A DNA stretch of 64,000 nt, taken from the NCBI GenBank assembly GCA_965215535.1, contig OZ244063.1, forward strand, positions 2,294,001 to 2,358,000. The letters run 5' to 3'. The notes below the pieces were generated by a model. The model worked only from the letters and a program-made list of their open reading frames with translations, did not search any database and was not told the origin of the DNA. Of the stretch, positions 43,746 through 52,216 are shown piece by piece (within the stretch, counting starts at the first letter, position 1; every line of letters starts with the position of its first letter). The translations under genes were made by a program, and so were the position numbers. The DNA comes from Bin94 sp965215535 (GTDB taxonomy: Bacteria; Gemmatimonadota; Gemmatimonadetes; Longimicrobiales; Gaopeijiaceae).

Positions 43746-44564
43746 TCAGAGATCGCGCGTCCGGATTCGGTAAAAGGAGAGCGCCATGAAGAGCACAATA
43801 TAGAAGGTTGAAATGGCCAGCGGAACCCATAGATCCGGGGAATCGAGGGGAAGCTGGCCCGCCTCCACCCGCCCGGCATTGATCTCTTCGCGCACAGCCT
43901 CGTAATGAAGCGTTTCGGCGCTGAGATCGTCCTGGTTTTTGGCAGGCAGAAACCGCAACACCCCCTCCATGCGCGGCCAGATGGCGCGGATCGCCTGAAC
44001 CGCAATACTTTCCAGAATCCAATAGGCCACCAGAACCCCGATCGCCGCACCCGACGCGCGCACCAGAACCGCAATCAGCATGGCGGCGCTGGCAAAGAGG
44101 AGCAGACCCATGGCGTAGGCGGCCATATAGCTCAGATCGCTCGGCCGCACCAGGGGCGACGAGGAGGCGTCCGGCCCGAGGAGCGCACCGACGCCGCCGA
44201 TCAGAATGGGGATCAGGAAGAAGAGTGGAATAATTGCAGCCAGCGCAAGACACTTGCCCAGCAGGAATTCGCTCTTGGCCAGACCATCGATGACGCTCTG
44301 ACGCGCTGTCCGCCAGGTAAACTCGGGTGCCAGGAGCAGAATGACGAGAACTCCGAGCATGAGCGGGCCCAGACCCAGGGAAACCTCCAGGATTGTGAGC
44401 CAGGCGGAGGGGAGCGAGAACTCGAAGGGGCCTCTGGCCACCCGGAGCGAGCCGATCACAAGGGCGCCATTGATCAGCACAAAAGTGGCCAGCGTTACCA
44501 GAAGGCTCCGGCTCCGGCGCAGCTTGACGGCCTCGATGCGGGCCAGGATGCCGATTCTGCTCAT
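43746..44564 (-). CDS. ABC-2 type transporter permease
   Basis: A 272-aa membrane protein with six hydrophobic segments, starting 'MSRIGILARIEAVKLRRSR', the classic amphipathic N-terminus of ABC-2 permeases. The conserved stretch 'LLLAPEFTWRTARQSVIDGLAKSEFLLGK' lies between segments 2 and 3. It pairs with the ATPase upstream, overlapping it by 4 nt (ATGA). It should export a lipid, drug or polymer, or remove lipoproteins; no substrate is visible. Confidence 0.88.
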   Translation of the reverse strand: MSRIGILARIEAVKLRRSRSLLVTLATFVLINGALVIGSLRVARGPFEFSLPSAWLTILEVSLGLGPLMLGVLVILLLAPEFTWRTARQSVIDGLAKSEFLLGKCLALAAIIPLFFLIPILIGGVGALLGPDASSSPLVRPSDLSYMAAYAMGLLLFASAAMLIAVLVRASGAAIGVLVAYWILESIAVQAIRAIWPRMEGVLRFLPAKNQDDLSAETLHYEAVREEINAGRVEAGQLPLDSPDLWVPLAISTFYIVLFMALSFYRIRTRDL

Positions 44565-45520
44565 GATTCTCCTCCGCTTCCGGCTGCGATCGCCGTCATC
44601 GGGGCGGAGTCATCCTTGCGGGTCAGCTCCATGAAGGCATCCTCCAGGGTTCGGCGGCGGCGCGACAGGTGCGAAAGATGAATGCCCAGTCCGGCCAGAT
44701 AGCGGTTCAACGCCGCCAAATCATCAGAAGCCAGCCCCACCAGAAGCCCCTCGGCGGTGACCGACACCGAGCGCGCATCGGGATAGTCGTTCAGCGCCGT
44801 CTGCAACGCCTCCGGATCGGCGGCGCGCACCAGAGCCGACGTCTCGCCTGCCACCAGCTCGGACACCGCTCCCGAGGCCACGACCCGTCCCTTGCGCACA
44901 ACCGCCACGTGGGTACACATCCGTTCGACCTCCCACAGGAGATGGCTCGACAGAAAGATTGTCTTGCCGCGCCCGGCCAGAATCCGGATAATGTCGCGCA
45001 CCTCCTTCATGCCCTGCGGATCGAGCCCATTGGCCGGTTCGTCCAGCAGAATCAGCTCGGGGTCGTTGAGCATTGTGGCGGCAAGGGACAGCCTCTGCTT
45101 CATGCCCAGCGAATAGGTGCGAAAGCGATCCCGCGCCCGCTCGCGGAGCCCCACAATCTCCAAACACTCCTCGATGCGCGACGCGCCGACCGCCTTGATG
45201 GCGGCTGTGATCTTCAAATTTTCGCGGCCGCTGAGGTGAGGGTGAAAATTCGGCGTCTCGAGGGTGGCGCCGACCTTGGCGCGAGCGGCCAGGAGTTCGT
45301 GCGGAGTGGCTGCGCCCAGAAGCCGAAAGCTGCCCGCCGAGGGGGCGATAATGCCCATGAGCATGCCGATTGTTGTGGTTTTGCCGCTGCCATTCGGGCC
45401 CAGGAAGCCGAAGACCTGACCGGCCTCGACCGCAAAGGAGAGTTCATCGACGGCAACGACGCGGCCGAAGTGCTTGCTCAAGCCCATGGTTTCGATCACG
45501 AGAGCGGGCGTTGAGGTCAT
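44561..45520 (-). CDS. ABC transporter ATP-binding protein
   Basis: A 319-aa ATPase with Walker A GPNGSGKTT near residue 43, signature YSLGMKQRLSLAATML near 135 and Walker B LILLDEPANGLDPQG near 155, then 'LSSHLLWEVERMC' (H-loop). The C-terminal 90 residues hold the DUF4162-like extension seen in ABC-2 exporter ATPases. It drives the permease encoded immediately downstream. The two transport genes lie between two paralogous Tat-exported SDR genes, one on each strand. Confidence 0.93.
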   Translation of the reverse strand: MTSTPALVIETMGLSKHFGRVVAVDELSFAVEAGQVFGFLGPNGSGKTTTIGMLMGIIAPSAGSFRLLGAATPHELLAARAKVGATLETPNFHPHLSGRENLKITAAIKAVGASRIEECLEIVGLRERARDRFRTYSLGMKQRLSLAATMLNDPELILLDEPANGLDPQGMKEVRDIIRILAGRGKTIFLSSHLLWEVERMCTHVAVVRKGRVVASGAVSELVAGETSALVRAADPEALQTALNDYPDARSVSVTAEGLLVGLASDDLAALNRYLAGLGIHLSHLSRRRRTLEDAFMELTRKDDSAPMTAIAAGSGGES

Positions 45521-45973
45521 GGTGCGGTCCCTGGAAAATCAGGTGTGCGGGAATGCGTGAAGAGCTCGGGGCGTTCCATCCCTGTGTAAAAATGACTTGA
45601 TGTAAGAATGACTTGGCAGGGTCGCTTCCGCAAGGGGCGGTCAGGGTGAGGCGGGTGGAGTGAGGAAGAGGGGCAGGGTTGCCGGACAGATGGTGCGCCG
45701 GGGAGGCGAACGCTGCCGTGCGGTGGTTGTGGGGAGGGCAGGGCAGGGAGAGAGACCGAGGGTTGACGGCAGGAAGAAGAGGCCCGTACTCTTGGGAAAG
45801 AGGATAACGGTTCGGAAAGAGGACGGCGGTGCAATTCCGCGCGGGGTGCGAGCAGGCGCTGGCCCGGAATCAGCGCGCCCCGCATGTGAACTGTTCTGGC
45901 AAAGTTGTACCTGAATCCGAATACGCCCCGCATAACCCTGAAACATGGCCCCGAGAGCAAGAGGAAGCAGAGG
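45521..45973. other. Divergent promoter region with AATGACTTG direct repeat
   Basis: A 453-base gap between the ABC ATPase gene and the second SDR gene. AATGACTTG occurs at 45591-45599 and 45607-45615, 16 nt apart, 70-95 nt upstream of the ATPase start, in a locally AT-richer spot suited to a promoter or operator. The rest is GA-rich with no supported gene. Confidence 0.45.
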
Positions 45974-47272
45974 ATGAAGACGCGCCGAACGATTGACCCC
46001 ATGCCGACGAAACCGCACCGCCCGCCGCCCCAGGATCGTGCGAATGTGGAGAAGAGCGCGGCCGCGCAGGACGTCCGGAGCGACCGGCCTGCAGATCCAT
46101 CCCGTGCGACGTGCGCCCGCCGAAGCTTTCTGGTGGCCGCGGGGACCGCCGGAGCCGGCCTCGCTCTGCGTCCACTGGCAGCCGTGGCCGAAGCGGGAGC
46201 CGATTCAGGCGCACGAGGGCAGCCGGGGCCGCCAGGGTCGTCTTCTCCCTCCCAGCGCAAACGCATCCTGATTCTGGGCGGAACCGGATTTATTGGACCG
46301 CACACCGTGCGCCATGCGGTGGAACGGGGCCACGAGGTGACAATTTTTACACGCGGACGCGCCGAGGCCGATTTGCCTGCCGGCGTGGAGCGGCTGGTGG
46401 GTGATCGCAACGACAACCTGAGCGCCCTCGAGGGACGCCGCTGGGATGTTGTGCTCGACAACAACTGCCAGAATTATCGCTGGGCGCAGTTGAGCACCGA
46501 ACTGCTGAAGGACGCCGCCGAACACTATATCTTCGTCTCTTCGATCTCGGCGTATGCAATTCAGGGCATGGGATATGAACATGCGGACCGGGTATTGTGG
46601 GAACCCGCCGTGCCCGAGGATTACATGCGCCATGAACCTCCCGCCGACTGGCAGGATGGCGACGACGCGCACTACGGCCTGATGAAGCGCCTGAGCGAGG
46701 ATATTGCACATGCTGCATTCCCGGGCCGGACAACGGTCATTCGGCCGGGATTGATTGTGGGACCGACCGACCCCACCGACCGCTTTACCTATTGGCCGGT
46801 GCGAATTGCCGAGGGCGGCGAGGTGCTCGCGCCAGGCAACCCCGACCATTCGATCCAGATTGTCGATCAGCGCGACCTGACCGAATGGATGGTGCATGTG
46901 GCCGAAGAATCAACGATGGGCGACTTCAATGCAACCGGTCCTGCAAGCCGCTTGTCCATTGCCGAAATGCTCTACGGAATTCGCGCCGCAACGAGCGCCC
47001 CGGTGCGCTTTACCTGGGTGCCCGAGGACTTTCTGGAGGCCAACGACACCCTGCCCTGGCGCGACCTTCCCGCCTGGTCGCCGGGCGACTTGCTGCAACA
47101 TGTCGATGTAAGCCGGGCTTTGGCGGCGGGATTGCGCTTCCGGCCTCTTGCCGAAACGGTGCGCGACACCCTGGATTGGGACCGGATGAGGCCCGCAGCC
47201 GAGCGGGAGCGGCGACGCGCCGGGATGAACCGCGAGAAGGAGCGGGCGGTGCTGGCGGCGTGGGCGGGGTGA
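45974..47272 (+). CDS. Tat-exported NAD-dependent epimerase/dehydratase (paralogue B)
   Basis: A 432-aa extended SDR related to the gene at 42428-43609. A long polar N-terminus precedes a twin-arginine segment (CARRSFLVAAGTAGAGLALR near residue 50). The SDR part has 'RILILGGTGFIGPHTVRHA', 'VGDRNDNLSALEGRRWDVVLDNN', YGLMK (YxxxK) and 'GLIVGPTDPTDRFTYWPVRIAEGGEVLAPGN'. The start is uncertain: ATG at 45974 or at 46001, or a shorter form, because a 45-residue lead before the Tat motif is unusual. Divergent from the ABC ATPase gene, it may share control with it. Confidence 0.83.
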   Translation: MKTRRTIDPMPTKPHRPPPQDRANVEKSAAAQDVRSDRPADPSRATCARRSFLVAAGTAGAGLALRPLAAVAEAGADSGARGQPGPPGSSSPSQRKRILILGGTGFIGPHTVRHAVERGHEVTIFTRGRAEADLPAGVERLVGDRNDNLSALEGRRWDVVLDNNCQNYRWAQLSTELLKDAAEHYIFVSSISAYAIQGMGYEHADRVLWEPAVPEDYMRHEPPADWQDGDDAHYGLMKRLSEDIAHAAFPGRTTVIRPGLIVGPTDPTDRFTYWPVRIAEGGEVLAPGNPDHSIQIVDQRDLTEWMVHVAEESTMGDFNATGPASRLSIAEMLYGIRAATSAPVRFTWVPEDFLEANDTLPWRDLPAWSPGDLLQHVDVSRALAAGLRFRPLAETVRDTLDWDRMRPAAERERRRAGMNREKERAVLAAWAG

Positions 47273-47320
47273 CGGGAGGGGGGGAATAGCCCACGAAACA
47301 GTGCGACGCGTCCCCCACGC

Positions 47321-47776
47321 TCAACGATTTAGCGTACCGAAAACAGTCAGAGTGCCGCAGAAGGTTGAGGTGGCAGATTCCGATATCCGCGCGGTACTAC
47401 CGGAAAAGTTGATCGTTGCACTGGTTGTTACCCATGTTCCACACTGTGGATCGGGTGTAGCACTGGAGAAACCACCTGCCGTTGCTGTAAAGAACCCGGT
47501 TGCGTTGATGGTGTCTGTAATTGCCGGAAGATTGACACTCTCGCCCAAGAGGGTTATTGAGCCCGTGATCGTGACCTGTTCGTTAGATTGAACAACGTCT
47601 ATTCTCATTGAGCCATCGATGCTCCCCGCCCCTGACAGGGACCACGTCAGCGTTCCGCTATAGGTGCCGGCAACGTCTGGAAACTCGGGACCGGTGGGGT
47701 CGCTACTGCAAGCGGCCACCAACAGGATCAAGACAAGAGAGGAGAGGGCTGCGGTTTTGTGGGCAATGGTCTTCAT
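47321..47776 (-). CDS. Small lipoprotein of unknown function
   Basis: A 151-aa lipoprotein with signal 'KTAALSSLVLILLVAAC' and lipobox VAAC followed by SSDPTGPEFPDVAGTYSGT. The mature domain is threonine- and serine-rich with alternating beta-type strands ('VTITGSITLLGESV'), two cysteines (in 'DPQCGTWV' and 'STFCGTL') that may form a disulfide. Such small beta lipoproteins with a 'DVAGTYSGTLTW' start recur in related genomes. Its base composition is less GC-rich than its neighbours. Function unknown. Confidence 0.75.
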   Translation of the reverse strand: MKTIAHKTAALSSLVLILLVAACSSDPTGPEFPDVAGTYSGTLTWSLSGAGSIDGSMRIDVVQSNEQVTITGSITLLGESVNLPAITDTINATGFFTATAGGFSSATPDPQCGTWVTTSATINFSGSTARISESATSTFCGTLTVFGTLNR

Positions 47777-48105
47777 GATTCGATCCGGGGATTCGAGGGA
47801 GTGGAACGTTGAGATGTTTGGGCATCAATACCCGGTTGGTCTCTTTGGTGGGCTGTTTTATTCAGCAGGTAGCCCGACACGGGCTCCTTGCGAAATCGTG
47901 ACGGAATAACGGTAAGCGAATCTGCCGCAGAATGCAAGCAGTAGCCCTCGGGACAGCTCGGGAGCTCTCGAATCTTCACTGCGGACACGGGCCACCCGGC
48001 GCGACGATGGGCATCTCGGGCTGTATCACCGGCAGCACGCGGGTCGCGCCAGCGATCGGCAAGGGAGACAGCAACCGTTCTGGTGCAATCAGCTCAACCT
48101 CCCCG
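47777..48105. other. Intergenic region between lipoprotein and galactokinase genes
   Basis: A 329-base stretch with somewhat lower GC and no supported gene. It holds the promoter of the lipoprotein gene on the minus strand and the end of the galactokinase transcript. No repeat or RNA gene was recognised. Confidence 0.4.
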
Positions 48106-49419
48106 TCAACCCACCCCCACCTCAAACACCTCCCCCTCGCCCGGCCTCCTCCCCAGGCGTGGCGCGTAGAACCTCTCCGCCATGGCCTCCATCACCGCGC
48201 CCACTGTGGCGTCGTCACAGAGCGCCACCGCCGAACCCCCGAATCCCGCCCCGGTCAGCCTGGCGCCTGCGGCCCCCGCCTCAAGTGCCACCTTCACCAG
48301 CGCGTCCAGCTCCGGGGTGCTCACCGCGTAATCGTCGCGGAGACTTCTGTGCGATTGCGCCATGAGGTTGCCGAAGAGGCGAATGTCGCCCCTCTGCATT
48401 GCGGCTTCGGCGTGCGCAACCCGTCGCCCCTCGGTCAGGACATGGCGAAAGCGGCGCAGAAGCAGCTCCGGCAAAACCCGGCGGGCGTGGCGCAGAACCC
48501 CATCCAGATCATCCATCCGCACAAGGTCCGGGTAGGAAAGAGCAGCGCCGCCTCCTGCTCCACGCATCCCATCCATCGCCGTCCTGCACTGTCGCGCCCG
48601 CTCATTGTAGGCATCGCGCGCGCCCGCAGACTTCTCGGCTGGCGTCAACGACGACGCCACCACCCAGCGCCAGCCCCCCGGCACGGCCACCGGGGTCACC
48701 CGGAGCGGGTCGAACTCAATGCGGAGCGCATGGCCGGCGACCCCGCAGAGACAGGCTGCCTGGTCCATTCCGCCGCCCTCAAGCCCTACAAACCGCTCGG
48801 CGCGTGCCATCAGGGCCGCCAGCTCAAGGCGCGTCATCGATCTCTGTGCATGCGCGTCTTCCGCTTCTGGCCCGGCGGACTCGACCCGATCCACCGCGCC
48901 CGGTGCACCCTCGCGGAAACCGGAGACCATCGCCTGCGACCCCATCCCGCCGCAATCGCTTTCCGCCACTGCCACCCCATTCGCTCCGAGAAGCGCCAGC
49001 GCAGCCGCAACCACCAGCGCCGATGAGGACGACAGCCCCGCCGCAACCGGGATGTCGCCCGTGACCCTGCCCACGATGCCGCGCTGCAGGTCGATGCCGT
49101 GATCAGCGAGCCCGCGAGCCGCCGCCCGTACATAATTGGACCAGTGGCCCGCCGCCGCTGCCCGCATCGGCCGGTCGAGGCGAAGTGCAAAGGGCGCATA
49201 CTTTTCCACTGCATTGTCGAGCTGCACAACCGGATCCGGGACAATGTTGAAGTCGATCCGCACAGTGCGGTCAATGGCAATCGGCAGAACCGGCAGTCCG
49301 TTGTAGTCGATATGCTCGCCGATCAGATTGACGCGCCCGGGCGCTGTGACGGCACAACCGAAGCTGTTAGCCATTGATGAAGCCTGAAGATCCGGGTCAA
49401 ACGCAATTGGTGACTTCAT
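48106..49419 (-). CDS. galK: Galactokinase
   Basis: A 437-aa GHMP kinase. 'APGRVNLIGEHIDYNGLPVLPIAI' is the galactokinase signature, 'GDIPVAAGLSSSSALVVAAAL' the ATP-binding GLSSSSA motif and 'GARLTGAGFGGSAVAL' motif III. It phosphorylates galactose (or a close sugar) at C1. It is the last gene of a run with an SSS symporter (77 nt upstream) and a nucleotidyltransferase. The middle contains a low-complexity insertion around residues 150-190. No galT gene is adjacent. Confidence 0.9.
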   Translation of the reverse strand: MKSPIAFDPDLQASSMANSFGCAVTAPGRVNLIGEHIDYNGLPVLPIAIDRTVRIDFNIVPDPVVQLDNAVEKYAPFALRLDRPMRAAAAGHWSNYVRAAARGLADHGIDLQRGIVGRVTGDIPVAAGLSSSSALVVAAALALLGANGVAVAESDCGGMGSQAMVSGFREGAPGAVDRVESAGPEAEDAHAQRSMTRLELAALMARAERFVGLEGGGMDQAACLCGVAGHALRIEFDPLRVTPVAVPGGWRWVVASSLTPAEKSAGARDAYNERARQCRTAMDGMRGAGGGAALSYPDLVRMDDLDGVLRHARRVLPELLLRRFRHVLTEGRRVAHAEAAMQRGDIRLFGNLMAQSHRSLRDDYAVSTPELDALVKVALEAGAAGARLTGAGFGGSAVALCDDATVGAVMEAMAERFYAPRLGRRPGEGEVFEVGVG

Positions 49420-49496
49420 GGAAGCCCCGGGAGTATAGTCGCCTCACCCGCGCCGCGCACCGCTCCCGTCTGTCCAACGCAGAGCCCGCCCGGTAT

Positions 49497-51269
49497 CTAC
49501 CCGCTCCCCCTCAACCGTGGCAATAGCCGGAAAAGCCAGATTCCGGCCCCCGCCGAGATGCCCAGAGCGAGCGCCGCCGCCAGGATCCGCCCGTAGAGCA
49601 GGTAGCCCGTTCCGAAGAGCGCGGCATAGACAAGCAGGCAGCCCAGGAACCAGGCCAGGAAGGCGGCCGTCACCGAACCCGGCTCCGTCTGGCGCGCAGA
49701 GGTGTCGACAACGCGGTGCCAACCCCGTCCCAGCGGCCGGATCCGGTCGAAGAAGCGCTGCAGGGTTGCGGAATCCGCAGGCCGGGTTGCAAGCGTAACT
49801 CCGATCCAGCCCACGGTTGTGACCGCCACTCCGACGATCAACTGTTCCCAGGCCGGCAGCGGCGCAAATCCGAGCGCTGTGTGGATCCAGGCAAAATAAA
49901 TTGCAACCAGAAAGGAAATTGTCATTCCGGCCAGCTCGCTCCATACATTCACCCGATACCAGAACCAGCGCAGCAGAAAGACCAGTCCGGTTCCCGCACC
50001 GATTTGCAGAAGGATCTGAAATCCCTGTCCCGCAGTATCGAGCTGAAGCGCAACCAGGGCGCCCAGAATCATCAACCCCACTGTTGCCGTCCGCCCCACC
50101 GCCACCAGTCGCCGGGGGCCGGCCTCGGGGTCGATAAAGCGCCGGTAGAAGTCGCTCACCACATATGACGCGCCCCAATTGAGCTGCGTGCTGACTGTGG
50201 ACATGTATGCCGCCGCAAGTGACGCCACCACCAGTCCCAGCAGCCCCGCCGGCAGAAAGACCAGCATGGCCGGATAGGCCAGGTCGTCGCCCACCAGCGA
50301 GGGATCGAGCCCGGGGAAGCGCGCCTGAATGTCAGACAATTCCGGATAGACAAGCATGGAACAGAGCGCCACAATAATCCAGGGCCAGGGCCGCAAGCCA
50401 TAATGTGCAACATTGAACCAGAGGGTAGCCTTCATCGCCTCGCGTTCGTTCCTGGCCGCCAGCATTCGTTGTGCGACGTAGCCGCCGCCCCCCGGCTCCG
50501 CGCCCGGGTACCAGGCGCTCCACCACTGCACCGCAATCGGAATAATGAAGATTCCCGCAGCCACGCTCCAGTCGCTGAAGTCGGGCAACAGATTCATTGC
50601 AGATTGCAGATCCGGATTCGACACAAGTCCCGCAAGGCCGCCCACCTCGGGTTGCTGCAGTGCAAAGACCGCCGCCGCAATCGATCCGATCATGGCAATT
50701 GCAAAGAGAATCAGATCTGTAACCACAACGCCCCACAGCCCCGACGTTGCCGAATAGAGAACCGTGACCGAACCCGCGATCAGAATGGTGGTCAGCGGAT
50801 CCAGCCCCAGCAGAACGCCCCCGATCTTGGTCGCGGCCAGGGTGACCGTTGCAATAATCATCACATTGTAGAAGACGCCCAGGTAGAGCGCCCGAAATCC
50901 GCGCAAAAATGCCGCCGCGCGCCCCGAATAGCGCAATTCGTAGAACTCGATGTCGGTCAGCGCCCCCGATCTTCGCCACAACCCGGCATAGAAGAACACG
51001 GTACACATTCCCGTAATCAGAAAAGCCCACCACGACCAGTTCTGCGCCACCCCGCCACGCCGCACAAAGTCGGCGATGAGGTTCGGAGTGTCGGTCGAGA
51101 AGGTTGTCGCCACCATCGACGTGCCCAAAAGCCACCAGGGCAGCTTGCGCCCCGAAAGAAAGAACTCGTCGGCCCCGGAACCAGCGCGCCGGGCAAAGCG
51201 CAGGCCGATGGCAACGGCAACGAGACCATAAAGGGCAATGACAATCCAGTCGAGGGGAGCGAGTTGCAT
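49497..51269 (-). CDS. Sodium:sugar symporter-like SSS transporter
   Basis: A 590-aa SSS protein with about 14 membrane segments. 'GADEFFLSGRKLPWWLLGTSMVATTFSTDTPN' at the N-terminus and 'ASLAAAYMSTVSTQLNWGASYVVSDFY' near residue 355 (sodium-site serines) match sodium:sugar symporters. Its ATG overlaps the TAA of the nucleotidyltransferase gene by 1 nt (TAATG), which decides the start. Between a nucleotidyltransferase and galactokinase it probably imports the hexose those enzymes activate. Confidence 0.9.
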   Translation of the reverse strand: MQLAPLDWIVIALYGLVAVAIGLRFARRAGSGADEFFLSGRKLPWWLLGTSMVATTFSTDTPNLIADFVRRGGVAQNWSWWAFLITGMCTVFFYAGLWRRSGALTDIEFYELRYSGRAAAFLRGFRALYLGVFYNVMIIATVTLAATKIGGVLLGLDPLTTILIAGSVTVLYSATSGLWGVVVTDLILFAIAMIGSIAAAVFALQQPEVGGLAGLVSNPDLQSAMNLLPDFSDWSVAAGIFIIPIAVQWWSAWYPGAEPGGGGYVAQRMLAARNEREAMKATLWFNVAHYGLRPWPWIIVALCSMLVYPELSDIQARFPGLDPSLVGDDLAYPAMLVFLPAGLLGLVVASLAAAYMSTVSTQLNWGASYVVSDFYRRFIDPEAGPRRLVAVGRTATVGLMILGALVALQLDTAGQGFQILLQIGAGTGLVFLLRWFWYRVNVWSELAGMTISFLVAIYFAWIHTALGFAPLPAWEQLIVGVAVTTVGWIGVTLATRPADSATLQRFFDRIRPLGRGWHRVVDTSARQTEPGSVTAAFLAWFLGCLLVYAALFGTGYLLYGRILAAALALGISAGAGIWLFRLLPRLRGSG

Positions 51270-52216
51270 TAGTCGGACCGAGGGGGTTGAGAGGGTGGGA
51301 AGGCGTCCCATATGCGCATCGGCAGGACTCCTGACTCTACCAGACGCCGCAGCGATTGCGCAACCCCCGCCCGATCTCCCGCAAAGGTCACCCCCAGCCA
51401 GCGCGCCCGGGCGGGAAGCACCGTACAGCGCACACGCCCCGCAGCGACCAGCGCATTCACCGCCTCGGGCAGATGAAACTCGTCGTCCGGCTTTGGACCT
51501 CGGGCCAGAAACGCGGCGAAGCGCTCACCAAGAAGTGACGCAATCCCGCGTCGGAATCCCCAGAGGTTTGTGCAGACAGAAGACTCCGGATCCACCAATA
51601 CAGTCCTTCCGGCCACGTCCCTGCCCCGCACAATCGCCCCCTCGCGGCGCAGCTCGAGCCCCTCGGTCAACCGCTGAAGAGCGCCCTCCTCGCTGACCTC
51701 CAGGATCCCCCGCGACACCCCTCCCCGGGACGACAGCGTGGTCGCAAGCCGGTACCCGACCGTCGCGGCCTCCACCTTGGCGCCCTCCACCCCATCCCCC
51801 CACCCGCGCATCGTCCGGGCCAGCATCCGGTACGCCTCGCGGCCATAGAAATCGTCGGCGTTGCACAGCGCCAGGGGCCCGTCGATGGCCGCCGCCGCCA
51901 CCAGCGCGGCATGACCCGTCCCCCACGGCCGCACCCGCTCTTCGGACGGCGCCGCACCCACTCCTGTCGCCTCCAGCCGCTGATACAGATAGCCAATCTC
52001 GAGCCCCGCCCCGCGCGCGCGCCGCAGATGCGCATCGAAATCGTCCCTGAGCGCCTCCTGAATCACCAGCACAAAGCGGTCGAATCCGGCCAGAGCGGCA
52101 TCGTACAGAGCATAATCGAGCAGCGCTTCGCCCCCAGGACCGACCGGCGCCAGTTGCTTCAGCCGGCCAAAGCGCGTGGAGCGACCGGCCGCGAGGATGG
52201 CGAGAGTGAGAGTCAC
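51269..52216 (-). CDS. Sugar nucleotidyltransferase-like NTP transferase
   Basis: A 315-aa protein with an N-terminal 'LAILAAGRSTRFGRLKQLAPVGP' (the GxG-x-R-K signature of NTP-dependent sugar-phosphate nucleotidyltransferases) and 'PLALCNADDFYGREAY' (metal-binding NADDFYG). The C-terminus is smaller than in GalU. It probably converts a sugar 1-phosphate to an NDP-sugar. Its GTG start overlaps the helicase stop by 4 nt (GTGA), and its stop overlaps the symporter start, so it is coupled on both sides. Confidence 0.85.
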   Translation of the reverse strand: MTLTLAILAAGRSTRFGRLKQLAPVGPGGEALLDYALYDAALAGFDRFVLVIQEALRDDFDAHLRRARGAGLEIGYLYQRLEATGVGAAPSEERVRPWGTGHAALVAAAAIDGPLALCNADDFYGREAYRMLARTMRGWGDGVEGAKVEAATVGYRLATTLSSRGGVSRGILEVSEEGALQRLTEGLELRREGAIVRGRDVAGRTVLVDPESSVCTNLWGFRRGIASLLGERFAAFLARGPKPDDEFHLPEAVNALVAAGRVRCTVLPARARWLGVTFAGDRAGVAQSLRRLVESGVLPMRIWDAFPPSQPPRSD

